46,141 bases of DNA from Clostridiales bacterium (GCA_029012225.1 JAQXLR010000084.1:1-46141), one strand, 5' to 3'; numbered from the stretch's first letter, positions 24,419-32,781 are shown. Numbers and translations: made by a program. The notes: generated by a model not told the origin, from the sequence alone.

Positions 24419-24447
24419 ATTTTATCATAATTTGTTTCATTTTTCAA
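24419..24447 (-). promoter_or_regulatory. Promoter of the riboswitch-mntP transcript
   Basis: TTGAAA (24442-24447), a 17-base spacer and TAAAAT (24419-24424) on the minus strand. The -35 box overlaps the last codons of the upstream ydcF-like gene. Confidence 0.6.
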
Positions 24448-25042
24448 ATGCTATCAATCTTACGTTTCTGTACCACTTGTATCCAATATAATAAAATGTC
24501 TCTCGTGCCAGAAATGGCAGCTTCGTCTTTAAACTGCGGTACATCGTGGTGGAGGTAGGAGAGCTGTAAGCCTGCATGCCAAGCTCTTTTGCCAGTCGCA
24601 TTGCCCGTTTCATATGCAGCGGGTCACTGACAATGATTGCTGTATGATACCCTGCTTCCTCCATCAGCATCTTAGAATTTTGCAAGTTTTCTTGCGTAAT
24701 CGTAGATTTTTCTTCTGTAAAGACATCTTCCTTCGGTATTCCTCGGTTTATCAGATACTGCCTTGCAAGAGATGCATCGGTTTGCTTATGTCCCTCTCCC
24801 AGTCCGCCGGTCACAATTATTTTTTTTACATACCCTTGTTGGTATAAAAAAATGCTATGATTTAATCGTTCCCGGTACACAGGTAACACCGCATCTTCAT
24901 CGGTTGCAGCGCCAAGAACGATGGCGACATCTGCTGCCCTTTTTTCATCTTTGGTGCTATAGATCAGAATACTTGCGATATTCCCCATGATATAAAGAAA
25001 ACATATAAGACCGGCTCCTACGAGCATATTTTTCTTGTTCAT
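24437..25042 (-). CDS. YdcF/SanA-like DUF218 protein
   Basis: 201 residues. One N-terminal membrane anchor (about 5-25), then the DUF218 alpha/beta domain with ADVAIVLGAAT, the YRERLNHSIFLYQQGYVKKIIVTGG region and a TSTTM segment. Family members sit at the envelope; they are linked to barrier function and cell-wall precursor metabolism, but the reaction is not firmly known. Its ribosome-binding site GGAG overlaps the stop of a 50-codon open frame upstream (25046-25198). Confidence 0.85.
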   Translation of the reverse strand: MNKKNMLVGAGLICFLYIMGNIASILIYSTKDEKRAADVAIVLGAATDEDAVLPVYRERLNHSIFLYQQGYVKKIIVTGGLGEGHKQTDASLARQYLINRGIPKEDVFTEEKSTITQENLQNSKMLMEEAGYHTAIIVSDPLHMKRAMRLAKELGMQAYSSPTSTTMYRSLKTKLPFLARETFYYIGYKWYRNVRLIAFEK

Positions 25043-25045
25043 ACA

Positions 25046-25198
25046 TCACTCCATTTGCTTAAAAAACCCCATTTCATCAAACTTCGATTTGCTGGATTCA
25101 TTATACAACCTACGCGGCGGGATTTCCACTCCCGGAACACAGCTTGATACCATTTTGATATTATCCGGCTGAATACATCCCACAAAAAGGTTTTTCAT
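25046..25198 (-). other. Short open frame or element with GVEI..LYN motif (copy A)
   Basis: A 50-codon frame ends 3 bp before the ydcF-like start. Its middle, PGVEIPPRRLYNE, is shared in sequence and frame with a second element upstream of pnuC (30194-30364). The shared stretch also contains TTGTATAAT, so it could act as a promoter rather than code. No ribosome-binding site is visible. I cannot decide between a small gene, a gene remnant and a regulatory repeat. Confidence 0.3.
25094..25138 (-). repeat. Shared 45-bp element, copy A
   Basis: On the minus strand this block reads GTTCCGGGAGTGGAAATC... and ends in GTAGGTTGTATAATGAATCC. About three quarters of its bases match the block at 30202-30247, including the whole GTTGTATAAT end. 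Confidence 0.6.
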
Positions 25199-25212
25199 AT
25201 ATTTTTAAAATA

Positions 25213-25270
25213 CTTGTTGAAGTTTCAACAAGCTTGTGCTATACTCCATACTTGTTGAAGTTTCAACAAG
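25213..25270 (+). promoter_or_regulatory. MarR promoter with two identical palindromic operators
   Basis: The 20-bp palindrome CTTGTTGAAGTTTCAACAAG occurs twice, at 25213-25232 and 25251-25270, 38 bp apart. A promoter lies between and across them: TTGAAG (25217-25222), a 17-base spacer and TATACT (25240-25245). Copy 1 covers the -35 box and copy 2 the expected transcription start. This is the layout of an autorepressed MarR gene; the next gene encodes a MarR protein. Confidence 0.85.
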
Positions 25271-25288
25271 CATGATGGGAGGTGAAAC

Positions 25289-25738
25289 ATGAAAGAAAGA
25301 TTTGAAACTTTTACCGTGCTTATCAACAGAATCAGTCGGAATATCCGCAAAATTAAGAATCAGGAAATGGCAGAATATCATTTGAGAAGCTCCCATATTT
25401 CCTGTCTCTACTATTTATACAAATCCGAGCGTTTGACTGCTACCGAGCTTTGCGAAAAATGTGAGGAGGATAAGGCCACCATTTCCCGTGTTCTTGACTA
25501 TCTTGAAACAAATGGATATCTGATCTGCGAATCCAAAAGTGCAAAACGATACAAAAGTCCGCTTGTTCTGACCGAGAAGGGTACTCAAGTTGGTAAAAAG
25601 ATTGCCGATAAGATTGATCGTGTACTCGAGGAAGTCAGCTTCGCTCTTACAGAGGATGAAAGGGTGGCTTTTTACCGCAGTCTTTCTATGATCAGCGAGA
25701 GTCTTGATACGATTGCGAAAGCCTATGATAAATTGTGA
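25289..25738 (+). CDS. MarR-family repressor
   Basis: 149 residues. A winged-helix DNA-binding core (LTATELCEKCEEDKATISRVLDYLETNGYL) lies between N- and C-terminal dimerisation helices. GGGAGG sits seven bases before the ATG at 25289. It most likely binds the twin palindromes over its own promoter and so controls the amide hydrolase (12 bp downstream) and perhaps degV. MarR proteins usually release DNA on binding small aromatic or fatty-acid-like ligands; given the neighbours, a lipid ligand is plausible but unproven. Confidence 0.92.
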   Translation: MKERFETFTVLINRISRNIRKIKNQEMAEYHLRSSHISCLYYLYKSERLTATELCEKCEEDKATISRVLDYLETNGYLICESKSAKRYKSPLVLTEKGTQVGKKIADKIDRVLEEVSFALTEDERVAFYRSLSMISESLDTIAKAYDKL

Positions 25739-25750
25739 AAGGAAATAAAA

Positions 25751-26980
25751 ATGGAACAAAAAAAGAACAAAAGACAGCTTTGGAAACGAATCGGCATCGG
25801 CATCGCGGTAGGATGCTTGTCTGTCATCCTGCTTCTTGGGATTGTCGTCTATGCAGTATGGCACAATGAAATTTTTACGATTGCAAGCATGGAGCTTGTG
25901 CGCGAAAGAAATGATGCACACTTTGACGGCGCCGTTTATACCATGCATGTAAAAGGCGGCTTCTACCTTGAAGATTTTATCGCGCAGGGAGGCGTAAAAA
26001 GTGATGCAGAGCTGATTGAATTTGTTACCGCCAAAATTACAAAAGGATTGCTTGATATGGGAATCAGCGAGTCTGAAATTGCCTGCTCCTCCTTTACTGC
26101 CAAAAGCGAAAGCGGCGATGTGCTGTTCGCACGCAATTACGACTTTGCAAAAACGAATACCTGCATCGTTTTCACAGAGGCAAATGAAGGTCGACACGCA
26201 ACCATTTCTACTGTTGACCTTCAATTCCTCGGCATTGATGTTGACAAAAACCTGGATGGCTTGATGAATAAAATCACCTGTCTTGCTTCAACCTACACCC
26301 CACTTGACGGCATCAATGATGCCGGTGTAAGCTGCGGAATCTATATGACCTATCAGGGCGGGGAAACAACCATTCCTACCAATCAGGACACAGGGCGACC
26401 CGATTTTACATCTACCACACTCCTAAGACTGATTCTTGACTATGCAGATAACGTGGAGGAGGCCATAGAAATTGCATCTTCTTACGATTTGCACGATTCG
26501 GCAAAAACGTCTTATCACTATATGGTCGCAGATGCAAGTGGGAAAAGTGCCATTCTTGAGTGGGTTGCAGGAACTGATGCAACTGACAACGACGGCGCCA
26601 AAAGAGAGCTAAAGGTCATTTACAATGACACGGACTCTTATGTTGACACCATGCAGTTGTCCCCTAATTATCAGATTATTACGAACTTCATCGTTTATCC
26701 CGGCTATTACGACAATTCTCCGGAGGATGAGAAAAAGGGCTATGACCGCTATGAAAAAATTTACGAGGAGCTAAGCGGGACAAACGGAATCGTGAAGGAT
26801 GAGTGGGCCGCTATGGACATTCTTCGCATTGTCGGCAGACGAAACTGGGACAATGACGATGACAACGGGTGTACCGTTCACAGTGTCGTTTATAACCTCG
26901 CCAAAAAAACAATGACGTGGGTTTCAAACGAAAACTTCGATGATCCGAGTGCTGTTTTTACATTTGGTTTTGAAGACTAA
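25751..26980 (+). CDS. Membrane-anchored choloylglycine/NAAA-type amide hydrolase
   Basis: 409 residues. An N-terminal membrane anchor (about 12-37) is followed by an Ntn-hydrolase domain of the linear amide C-N hydrolase group, which includes bile-salt hydrolase, penicillin V acylase and N-acylethanolamine amidase. The predicted nucleophile is Cys in ACSSFTAKSESGDVLFARNYDF (about residue 111), with ARNYDF matching the conserved Arg/Asn-Asp segment; a later INDAGVSCGIYMTY loop is also family-like. Bile-salt hydrolases start at the Cys after loss of one residue, whereas here about 110 residues precede it, as in NAAA-type proenzymes. The active site should face outside the cell. GGAAA precedes the ATG. 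Cuts an amide-linked acyl chain or conjugate; which one is not readable. Confidence 0.85.
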   Translation: MEQKKNKRQLWKRIGIGIAVGCLSVILLLGIVVYAVWHNEIFTIASMELVRERNDAHFDGAVYTMHVKGGFYLEDFIAQGGVKSDAELIEFVTAKITKGLLDMGISESEIACSSFTAKSESGDVLFARNYDFAKTNTCIVFTEANEGRHATISTVDLQFLGIDVDKNLDGLMNKITCLASTYTPLDGINDAGVSCGIYMTYQGGETTIPTNQDTGRPDFTSTTLLRLILDYADNVEEAIEIASSYDLHDSAKTSYHYMVADASGKSAILEWVAGTDATDNDGAKRELKVIYNDTDSYVDTMQLSPNYQIITNFIVYPGYYDNSPEDEKKGYDRYEKIYEELSGTNGIVKDEWAAMDILRIVGRRNWDNDDDNGCTVHSVVYNLAKKTMTWVSNENFDDPSAVFTFGFED

Positions 26981-27029
26981 AGAATTGAGATTCGGATAAA
27001 GGAAATTTAAGAAAAGAGGTTTGATGATT

Positions 27030-27869
27030 ATGAAAACAAAAATTATTGTAGATTCCACTGCAGATTTGCTGCCCGAATACAAAGATCGGGTAAGCATTGT
27101 ACCACTTACCGTTCTCTTTGGTGACGAAGAATATATTGACGGTGTTACGATTGACCATAAAACCTTTTATGAAAAGCTCGTGGAAAGTGACGTACTGCCG
27201 ACCACAAGCCAGGCTACTCCCGATGCATTTCTGAAAGAATTTGATAAAGTGAAAGAAGCGAACGAAAGCGCTGTGGTCATCACAATTTCCTCAAAGCTCT
27301 CCGGCACATACCAAAGCGCTGCCATTGCTGCTGCCGAATATGATAACATCTATCTTGTTGACAGCGGCAGTGCGGCAATGGGCACCAGCATATTAATCGA
27401 ATTGGCATTGAGGTTTGTGGAGGAAGGCTTGGATGCCAAAGCAATCGCCGAAAAATTAGAGGAAGAAAAGAAAAAGATTATCCTCGTTGCACTGCTCGAT
27501 ACACTTGAATATCTCAAAAAAGGAGGACGTATCTCTAAGACGACCGCATTTGCCGGTTCCCTGCTAAACATCAAGCCCGTCCTTTCCGTCATTGACGGCG
27601 AAATCAATATGCTCGGTAAGGCACGTGGCTCAAAAATGGGCAATAATTTGTTGGTGCAAGAAATTGAAAAAGCCGGCGGTGCGGATTTTTCCAAGCCTGT
27701 TCTTCTCGGCTACTCAGGACTGTCCGATGCATTGCTATTAAAGTACATTGAAGACAGTAAGCACCTTTGGACGAAAGAGCTTGAAACCGTCCGCTACACC
27801 AGCCTCGGCAGTGTAATCGGCACACACGCAGGACCGGGCGCGATTGCAGTGGCTTTTTTCAAAAATTAA
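27030..27869 (+). CDS. DegV-family fatty-acid-binding protein (FakB-like)
   Basis: 279 residues from the ATG at 27030, chosen because DegV proteins normally begin MKxKIIVDST; a TTG (27021) and an ATG (27024) lie just upstream. The N-domain carries IIVDSTADL and VLPTTSQATP, the Thr-Ser loop that binds a fatty-acid carboxylate; the C-domain has LEYLKKGGRISK and IGTHAGPGA. FakB proteins hold a free fatty acid while FakA phosphorylates it for lipid synthesis; no fakA is present here. It follows the amide hydrolase by 49 bp on the same strand and ends at a strong terminator, so both may belong to one MarR-controlled unit. Confidence 0.93.
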   Translation: MKTKIIVDSTADLLPEYKDRVSIVPLTVLFGDEEYIDGVTIDHKTFYEKLVESDVLPTTSQATPDAFLKEFDKVKEANESAVVITISSKLSGTYQSAAIAAAEYDNIYLVDSGSAAMGTSILIELALRFVEEGLDAKAIAEKLEEEKKKIILVALLDTLEYLKKGGRISKTTAFAGSLLNIKPVLSVIDGEINMLGKARGSKMGNNLLVQEIEKAGGADFSKPVLLGYSGLSDALLLKYIEDSKHLWTKELETVRYTSLGSVIGTHAGPGAIAVAFFKN

Positions 27870-27871
27870 AG

Positions 27872-27906
27872 GGAGCTGAAGCGGAAATGCCGCTTCCAAG
27901 CTTTTT
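27872..27906 (+). terminator. Terminator after degV
   Basis: GAAGCGG/CCGCTTC stem with an outer AGCT/AGCT extension and a TTTTT tail, starting 3 bp after the stop codon. It ends the marR-hydrolase-degV unit. Confidence 0.85.
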
Positions 27907-27918
27907 GAATCGTTACGA

Positions 27919-27953
27919 AGGGGCAGAGCCAATTTGGGGATTTCTGCCCCTCC
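27919..27953 (-). terminator. Probable terminator of the MATE gene
   Basis: AGGGGCAG/CTGCCCCT makes an 8-bp GC-rich stem 69 bp after the stop codon of the minus-strand MATE gene. The U-run on either strand is poor, so the call is tentative. Confidence 0.45.
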
Positions 27954-28021
27954 TTCTCCATTTCTTCTACTGTTTCATGACATAGGCAATCGCATAAATG
28001 TGCCGGCTCATCTGTTCCGTC

Positions 28022-29428
28022 TTATCTTTCGAAAGCATTCTCCTCCATTTTCAAACGGCTTAAATGCTGAAAGCTTTTCGCAATCAAGAACAGTGCAAGG
28101 ACACAGGCCAGCGCATCTGCAATCGGCCCTGCATAAAGAACACCGTTTATCCCAAAAATAAGAGGCAAGATTAAAAGCAATGGGATAAGAAAAAATCCCT
28201 GTCTGGAAAGCGAAAGAAGGATTCCCTGCTTTACAGCTCCGATTCCTGTAAAATAATTTACTGTGATTGGCTGCACACTATAGACACACACCATCATCAT
28301 ATAGATTCTAAGATATCTTGCTGCAAATTCGTAATACAGTCCGTCTCCGCTGCCAAAGATACTCGTTATTTGCATCGGCGCAAATTGGAATGCGGCAAAT
28401 GCTACAAGTCCAATACAGAATGCGGCACCAAGCGCCGTCTTATATGTCTTCTTTACCCGGTCATAATTCTTTGCACCCATATTAAATCCGAGGATTGGCT
28501 GGCATCCCTGTGCAAGTCCAACTGCAAAGGATGCAAGAATACTGTTCAATTTGGCTGCAATTCCGGAAACAGCAAGCGGAATATCACTTCCATAAATAGA
28601 CAGTGCTCCGTATTTTCTGAGCATGTTATTTAGGACAATATTGACCAGCATCATTATGATATGATTGATAAAGTTGGAGGTTCCAAGCTTGATGATAGAA
28701 AACGCATATTTCGCTTTTATTCCAAACATCTTAAAGCGAATGGCAAAGCTCTTAAAATGTCTGAAATAAGAGGCTGCCACAAAAAAGGAAATGATTTGAC
28801 CTGTGATTGTTGCAGCCGCAGCTCCTTTGATCCCCCAGTCAAAACCAAACATAAAAAGTGCGTCAAGTAAGACATTCAAAACGGCTCCTACCACATTACA
28901 CATCATAGAATATCTGGGACTTCCATCCGCTCGAATTAGGTTGCTCATGGCATTTCCCATCAGCAGAAAGGGAAGCCCAAAGGAAGTAATGCCAAGATAT
29001 GTGCTGGCATAAGCAAATACATTTTCTGTCGCTCCGCATAACCAGAGAATCGGTGTCTTAAAGGCAATCACAAAGAGCATAATCAAAATGCCGGCCAACG
29101 CCATTAGAGTCAAACCACAGCCTACATATTTCTTTGCCTCCTCTTCTTGCTTTGCACCCATATGCAAATTGAAATTCGCTGCTGTCCCGATTCCTGTCAT
29201 CTGGGCAAATGCTGTTGTCAGTGTCACCGTAGGAAAAGCCACATTCGTTGCCGCATTCCCATAGATTCCAACCACGTGACCAATGAATATTTGGTCTGTG
29301 ATATTATAGGCTGCCATGACAAGCATCCCTATGATAGATGGAACCGCAAATTTTCGAATCAATCCAGGAATTGGTGCAACGCCAAGTGGGTTTTCCTTTC
29401 TTGCCCTTTGCTCTATTGTGCTTTCCAT
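28022..29428 (-). CDS. MATE-family efflux transporter (first)
   Basis: The ORF opens at 29530, but that would overlap the end of pnuC; the ATG at 29428 follows GGGGGA by about seven bases and gives 468 residues. Twelve hydrophobic helices in two similar halves, with PSIIGMLVMAAYNITDQIFIGH at the start and the equivalent repeat in the second half, are typical of MATE exporters, which use Na+ or H+ gradients to expel drugs or metabolites. It follows pnuC on the same strand and may share its transcript. Substrate unknown. Confidence 0.92.
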   Translation of the reverse strand: MESTIEQRARKENPLGVAPIPGLIRKFAVPSIIGMLVMAAYNITDQIFIGHVVGIYGNAATNVAFPTVTLTTAFAQMTGIGTAANFNLHMGAKQEEEAKKYVGCGLTLMALAGILIMLFVIAFKTPILWLCGATENVFAYASTYLGITSFGLPFLLMGNAMSNLIRADGSPRYSMMCNVVGAVLNVLLDALFMFGFDWGIKGAAAATITGQIISFFVAASYFRHFKSFAIRFKMFGIKAKYAFSIIKLGTSNFINHIIMMLVNIVLNNMLRKYGALSIYGSDIPLAVSGIAAKLNSILASFAVGLAQGCQPILGFNMGAKNYDRVKKTYKTALGAAFCIGLVAFAAFQFAPMQITSIFGSGDGLYYEFAARYLRIYMMMVCVYSVQPITVNYFTGIGAVKQGILLSLSRQGFFLIPLLLILPLIFGINGVLYAGPIADALACVLALFLIAKSFQHLSRLKMEENAFER

Positions 29429-29493
29429 CGATTTTCCCCCGCCCTCTTTCAAACCGAAAAGACTTTCCTTTCTTGCCGCATTTCTGATACCGC

Positions 29494-30168
29494 TTATCCA
29501 ACAGACTGTGCCAATTCTCTTTTTTTCCAATTCACAAATCCATAGATATCATGAAAAAAGAAAATGAAAAAATTAACTACCACCGGAATATAGATCGGAT
29601 TTTCTTTGGAAGCCAAAAGCCAAAGTATGATTAACACGATATCATTTGTGGCATATCCCAAGGCATAATACGACGAACGAAGCATAGTCAGCCCTGCCCC
29701 AAGAAAACTTGTTGCAATGGAAATGGTGCTAAAGATCAGATTCGGTGTATTTAGTCCCCGTAACACAAAATAGAAGCCGCTTGTAACGATAAGGCAAAAA
29801 AAGAAAAGTACTGCTGCATGCTTTCTATTTAGCTTCCGGATTGCTACTTCATTGCGATTTTCTTTCGACGGATTCTTCATCCATGTGATAGTTGCCCATA
29901 TGGCCATGGGCAGCGTCATTCCGAAATAGGTAATCATTTCTCCCCAATATCGAAAGCGCCAGGAAATAATCCCATAAAGAATGCTAAATACAATCATGAG
30001 AACCTGTGCCCACACGTTACCTTTTGCTGCCAAAATCAAAGAGGTGACACCAATCAATGCTGCCAAAAGTGTCAATAAATCGAAATCTGCTGATGCTACG
30101 TTAGAAGCAGCAACAACAAGCAATGAGCCTATCCAAATAGCCCATTCTTTTTTAGATAAACTTAACAT
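29494..30168 (-). CDS. pnuC: PnuC-like nicotinamide riboside transporter
   Basis: 224 residues, seven hydrophobic helices. PnuC proteins let nicotinamide riboside through the membrane for NAD synthesis. Family features: ASNVASADFDLLTLLAALIG near the start, SILYGIISWRFRYWGEMITY with the Trp/Tyr pattern, and ATNDIVLIILWLL with the C-terminal NFFIFFFHDIYGF. GAGG lies eight bases upstream of the ATG at 30168. No nadR-type kinase or NiaR site is visible nearby. The GVEI..LYN element lies just upstream. Confidence 0.87.
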   Translation of the reverse strand: MLSLSKKEWAIWIGSLLVVAASNVASADFDLLTLLAALIGVTSLILAAKGNVWAQVLMIVFSILYGIISWRFRYWGEMITYFGMTLPMAIWATITWMKNPSKENRNEVAIRKLNRKHAAVLFFFCLIVTSGFYFVLRGLNTPNLIFSTISIATSFLGAGLTMLRSSYYALGYATNDIVLIILWLLASKENPIYIPVVVNFFIFFFHDIYGFVNWKKRELAQSVG

Positions 30169-30193
30169 GATTTTTTACCTCTTTTACAAATTC

Positions 30194-30364
30194 TTATTTC
30201 TTGCGTTTATTATACAACTTACCCGGAAGAATTTCTACCCCACAAAACTGCCGAGATAAAGACATGCGAAATTGCAGACCTATCAAACGGAGGCAACAGA
30301 GCGACAACAGAGGAACTCGGTAAACAGAATCAACAAATGGCGAGATAACCGCCCCTATTTTCAT
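30194..30364 (-). other. Short open frame or element with GVEI..LYN motif (copy B)
   Basis: A 56-codon frame from ATG 30364 to TAA 30194 has Cys/Leu-rich sequence (LLSLCCLRLIGLQF) and ends CGVEILPGKLYNKRKK. The motif GVEI-P--LYN matches the frame before the ydcF-like gene (25046-25198). A GAGG lies ten bases before the ATG. The same DNA carries TTGTATAAT 36 bp upstream of pnuC. Coding or promoter function is undecided. Confidence 0.3.
30202..30247 (-). repeat. Shared 45-bp element, copy B
   Basis: This minus-strand block ends CGGGTAAGTTGTATAATAAAC and matches the block at 25094-25138 over about 40 bases, with substitutions but almost no gaps. It lies right before pnuC. Confidence 0.6.
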
Positions 30365-30389
30365 AGATTGGATTCCTCAAAAGACCTTT

Positions 30390-31718
30390 TTAATATTTGT
30401 ATTTCTTTTGATTTATCCGTAGAAAAACTGTTGTGACGACTACTGCCATCATTTCTGCTGCAACGATAGACATCCAAATGCCGTCCACCTTCCAAAAAAG
30501 AGGAAAGATCAAAACGGCTGCAATCTGAAATACCAAAGTTCTCATAAATGATATTGCTGCTGAAACCAATCCATTGTTTAATGCGGTAAAAAATGAAGAA
30601 CCAAAAATTGCAAATCCCGAAAAGAGAAAAGAAAAAGAAAAAATCGAGAATGCACGTACAGTAAGACTAAGTAAATCCGCATCATAACCTACAAACAACA
30701 CAGAGAGCGGTCTTGCAAAAATATGCGAGGTAGCAAACATAACCCCTGCAAATGCGCCAACCAATACAAGACTTTTTCTTAATAATCCTTTTAACTCTTT
30801 ACTATTCTTTGCGCCAAAATGATATCCGATAACCGGAGCAGTTCCAACTGAATAGCCAATGAATATCGCCTGAAATATCATACTGACGTACATAAGTACG
30901 CCATATGCCGCAACTCCATCCTCCCCGGCATATCTTAGTAATTGCACATTATAAAGCATGCTTACAACGGACATTGCAATATTACTCATCAATTCTGAGG
31001 AACCATTGATGCAGGTTTTCGCAAGTGATTTTCCATCAAATTCCGTTTTGCCGAGTCGCAGAAGACTGCTGTTTGGGCGTGCAAAATAGATGAGTGGCAC
31101 AATACCGCCTACGCATTGGCTGATTGCCGTTGCGGCCGCAGCTCCTTCAAGTCCCCAGTGAAATACTACCACAAACAATGCATCCAGCAGCATATTGGTA
31201 AAGCCTGCTGCAATCGTCACATAAAGTCCAAGAGTTGGCTTTTCGGCAGTAGCAAACAGGCATTGAAATTCATATTGTAAAACATATGCCGGAATTGCCA
31301 TTAAAATAATACGTCCATATTTCACACTGTCTTCTAAAAGCTGTCCTTCCGCCCCTAACGCAGATGCCAAAGGGCGAAGAAAGAGAATACCGAAGAAAGC
31401 CATCACAATACCACAAACCATTGACGTATAAACAATAAGTGAAAATAGGTGCTTTGCCTTCTTAATATTCCCCTCTCCCATTGTTTTCGCAATGAGTGCA
31501 CCTCCGCCGGTTCCAAACATAAATCCGCAGGAACCAAGAATCATCAGAAAGGGCATAATAAAATTGACTGCAGTAAACGGTGTTTTTCCTACAAAATTTG
31601 ACACAAAAAATCCATCAACCACACCATATATGGAAGTGAACACCAGCATAATGATGGATGGCAAAGTAAACCGTAAAAGTTTTCTATAATTAAAGTGATC
31701 TGATAATTGAATGTTCAT
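30390..31718 (-). CDS. MATE-family efflux transporter (second)
   Basis: 442 residues, twelve hydrophobic helices, with LPSIIMLVFTSIYGVVDGFFV at the start and GTGGGALIAKTMGEG after the second helix. AGGAGGG precedes the ATG closely, and the start overlaps the upstream kinase-like gene by 29 bp, so the two are translationally linked. Together with the MarR gene upstream it forms a regulator-kinase-like-exporter operon. Exports an unknown cationic or amphipathic compound using an ion gradient. Confidence 0.92.
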   Translation of the reverse strand: MNIQLSDHFNYRKLLRFTLPSIIMLVFTSIYGVVDGFFVSNFVGKTPFTAVNFIMPFLMILGSCGFMFGTGGGALIAKTMGEGNIKKAKHLFSLIVYTSMVCGIVMAFFGILFLRPLASALGAEGQLLEDSVKYGRIILMAIPAYVLQYEFQCLFATAEKPTLGLYVTIAAGFTNMLLDALFVVVFHWGLEGAAAATAISQCVGGIVPLIYFARPNSSLLRLGKTEFDGKSLAKTCINGSSELMSNIAMSVVSMLYNVQLLRYAGEDGVAAYGVLMYVSMIFQAIFIGYSVGTAPVIGYHFGAKNSKELKGLLRKSLVLVGAFAGVMFATSHIFARPLSVLFVGYDADLLSLTVRAFSIFSFSFLFSGFAIFGSSFFTALNNGLVSAAISFMRTLVFQIAAVLIFPLFWKVDGIWMSIVAAEMMAVVVTTVFLRINQKKYKY

Positions 31719-32328
31719 TTTCCCTCCTAAACCAGCATTCCATAAAAGCTTTTACCGCCGGAGCCAGTTCCTTTATCGTCCAATCTGTAGTATTGACTAC
31801 AAGATGATAAGAAGCCCGATCTCCCCATTTGCTTTCTGTAATCATTTCACGTGTTTGGGAACGGTTTTTATCAATACTGCGAATTTTACGTTCCACATCT
31901 TTTCGTGAAAGATTCTCGTTCTTGTCAGCCATGTCGAAGCATCGCCGAACTTTCGCATCCATATCGGCACAAACAAAAATATTAAACGGATTGTATTCAG
32001 CCAACAGCACATCGGCATTTCTTCCGACAATTACACAGTCCTTTCCTGTTTTCGCAATTTGCTCAATAATCTTCTTTTGTTCGATTAACAGAACTATCTG
32101 CATAGAAGTCATACTTGATATAAAAGTATGTCGAAAGGACAATGGTATATTTTCCCATCCATGGTTATCCAGTGTCCTGGCAACATATTCCTCATCCAAA
32201 TTCTGATTCACTGCTATCGCAGTAATGATTTCCTTGTCATAATAATCACATTCCAATAAATCAGCGAGGCGTTTTCCAAGCTCTCTGCCGCCACTGCCAA
32301 ACTCACGACTAATTGTAACAATTCGCAT
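31690..32328 (-). CDS. Cytidylate-kinase-like protein
   Basis: 212 residues. P-loop variant ISREFGSGGRELGKRLAD (residues 6-23), then DYYDKEII, VGRNADVLL and a basic lid region (RKIRSIDKNR). This matches the cytidylate-kinase-like family (AAK-like domain, PF13189) common in Clostridia, distinct from the housekeeping Cmk. Its substrate is not established. It sits between a MarR gene (15-bp gap) and a MATE gene (overlap), an arrangement suggesting a role in a drug or stress response. GGAGGGGAGAGG precedes the ATG. Confidence 0.87.
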   Translation of the reverse strand: MRIVTISREFGSGGRELGKRLADLLECDYYDKEIITAIAVNQNLDEEYVARTLDNHGWENIPLSFRHTFISSMTSMQIVLLIEQKKIIEQIAKTGKDCVIVGRNADVLLAEYNPFNIFVCADMDAKVRRCFDMADKNENLSRKDVERKIRSIDKNRSQTREMITESKWGDRASYHLVVNTTDWTIKELAPAVKAFMECWFRRENEHSIIRSL

Positions 32329-32343
32329 AGCCTCTCCCCTCCA

Positions 32344-32781
32344 CTATAGATTTCTATTTTTTTCTTTCAGAGAAGTTAAAAACCTCTCCGTTAATTCAAG
32401 ATACTTCTCTATATCATCCTTTTCCCAAGATGCAAAGATATCATTTTCCATCTCAAGCAGGCGAATAGCAGTATGCTTTGCCAATTGTTTTCCTTCGTCT
32501 GTCAAGCAAACATTTTTATTCTTCGCACCCACTGATTGTAAATATACAATACCTTCCTTTTCCAGCTTACGAATTGCAGAATTTATAGTCTGCTTACTGA
32601 CCCCGGAACGACGGCTTATCTCCTGCAGCAGACAACTGTCTCCATTATCGCAGATGGTATAGAGAATTTTCATGGCACTGTCAGACAGCCCCAGATTTAA
32701 AGAAATTTCATGGTACACTGCATCAATCTCGCTCACCAGGTGATTATAGCGCTTCATCTCATTTGAAATACAAGTTTTCAT
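32344..32781 (-). CDS. MarR-family regulator of the MATE operon
   Basis: The ORF begins at 32871, but that would place the start upstream of the operator. The ATG at 32781 has AAAGGAG eight bases before it and gives 145 residues. Winged-helix core: CLLQEISRRSGVSKQTINSAIRKLEKEGIVYL. It probably represses its own operon by binding the perfect palindrome that covers its promoter. The downstream kinase-like and MATE genes would be induced when a ligand, perhaps a MATE substrate, binds. Confidence 0.9.
   Translation of the reverse strand: MKTCISNEMKRYNHLVSEIDAVYHEISLNLGLSDSAMKILYTICDNGDSCLLQEISRRSGVSKQTINSAIRKLEKEGIVYLQSVGAKNKNVCLTDEGKQLAKHTAIRLLEMENDIFASWEKDDIEKYLELTERFLTSLKEKNRNL

Noticed and set aside
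25415-26224. 269-residue minus-strand ORF
   Set aside because: Antisense to marR and the amide hydrolase, both of which have strong motifs and ribosome-binding sites.
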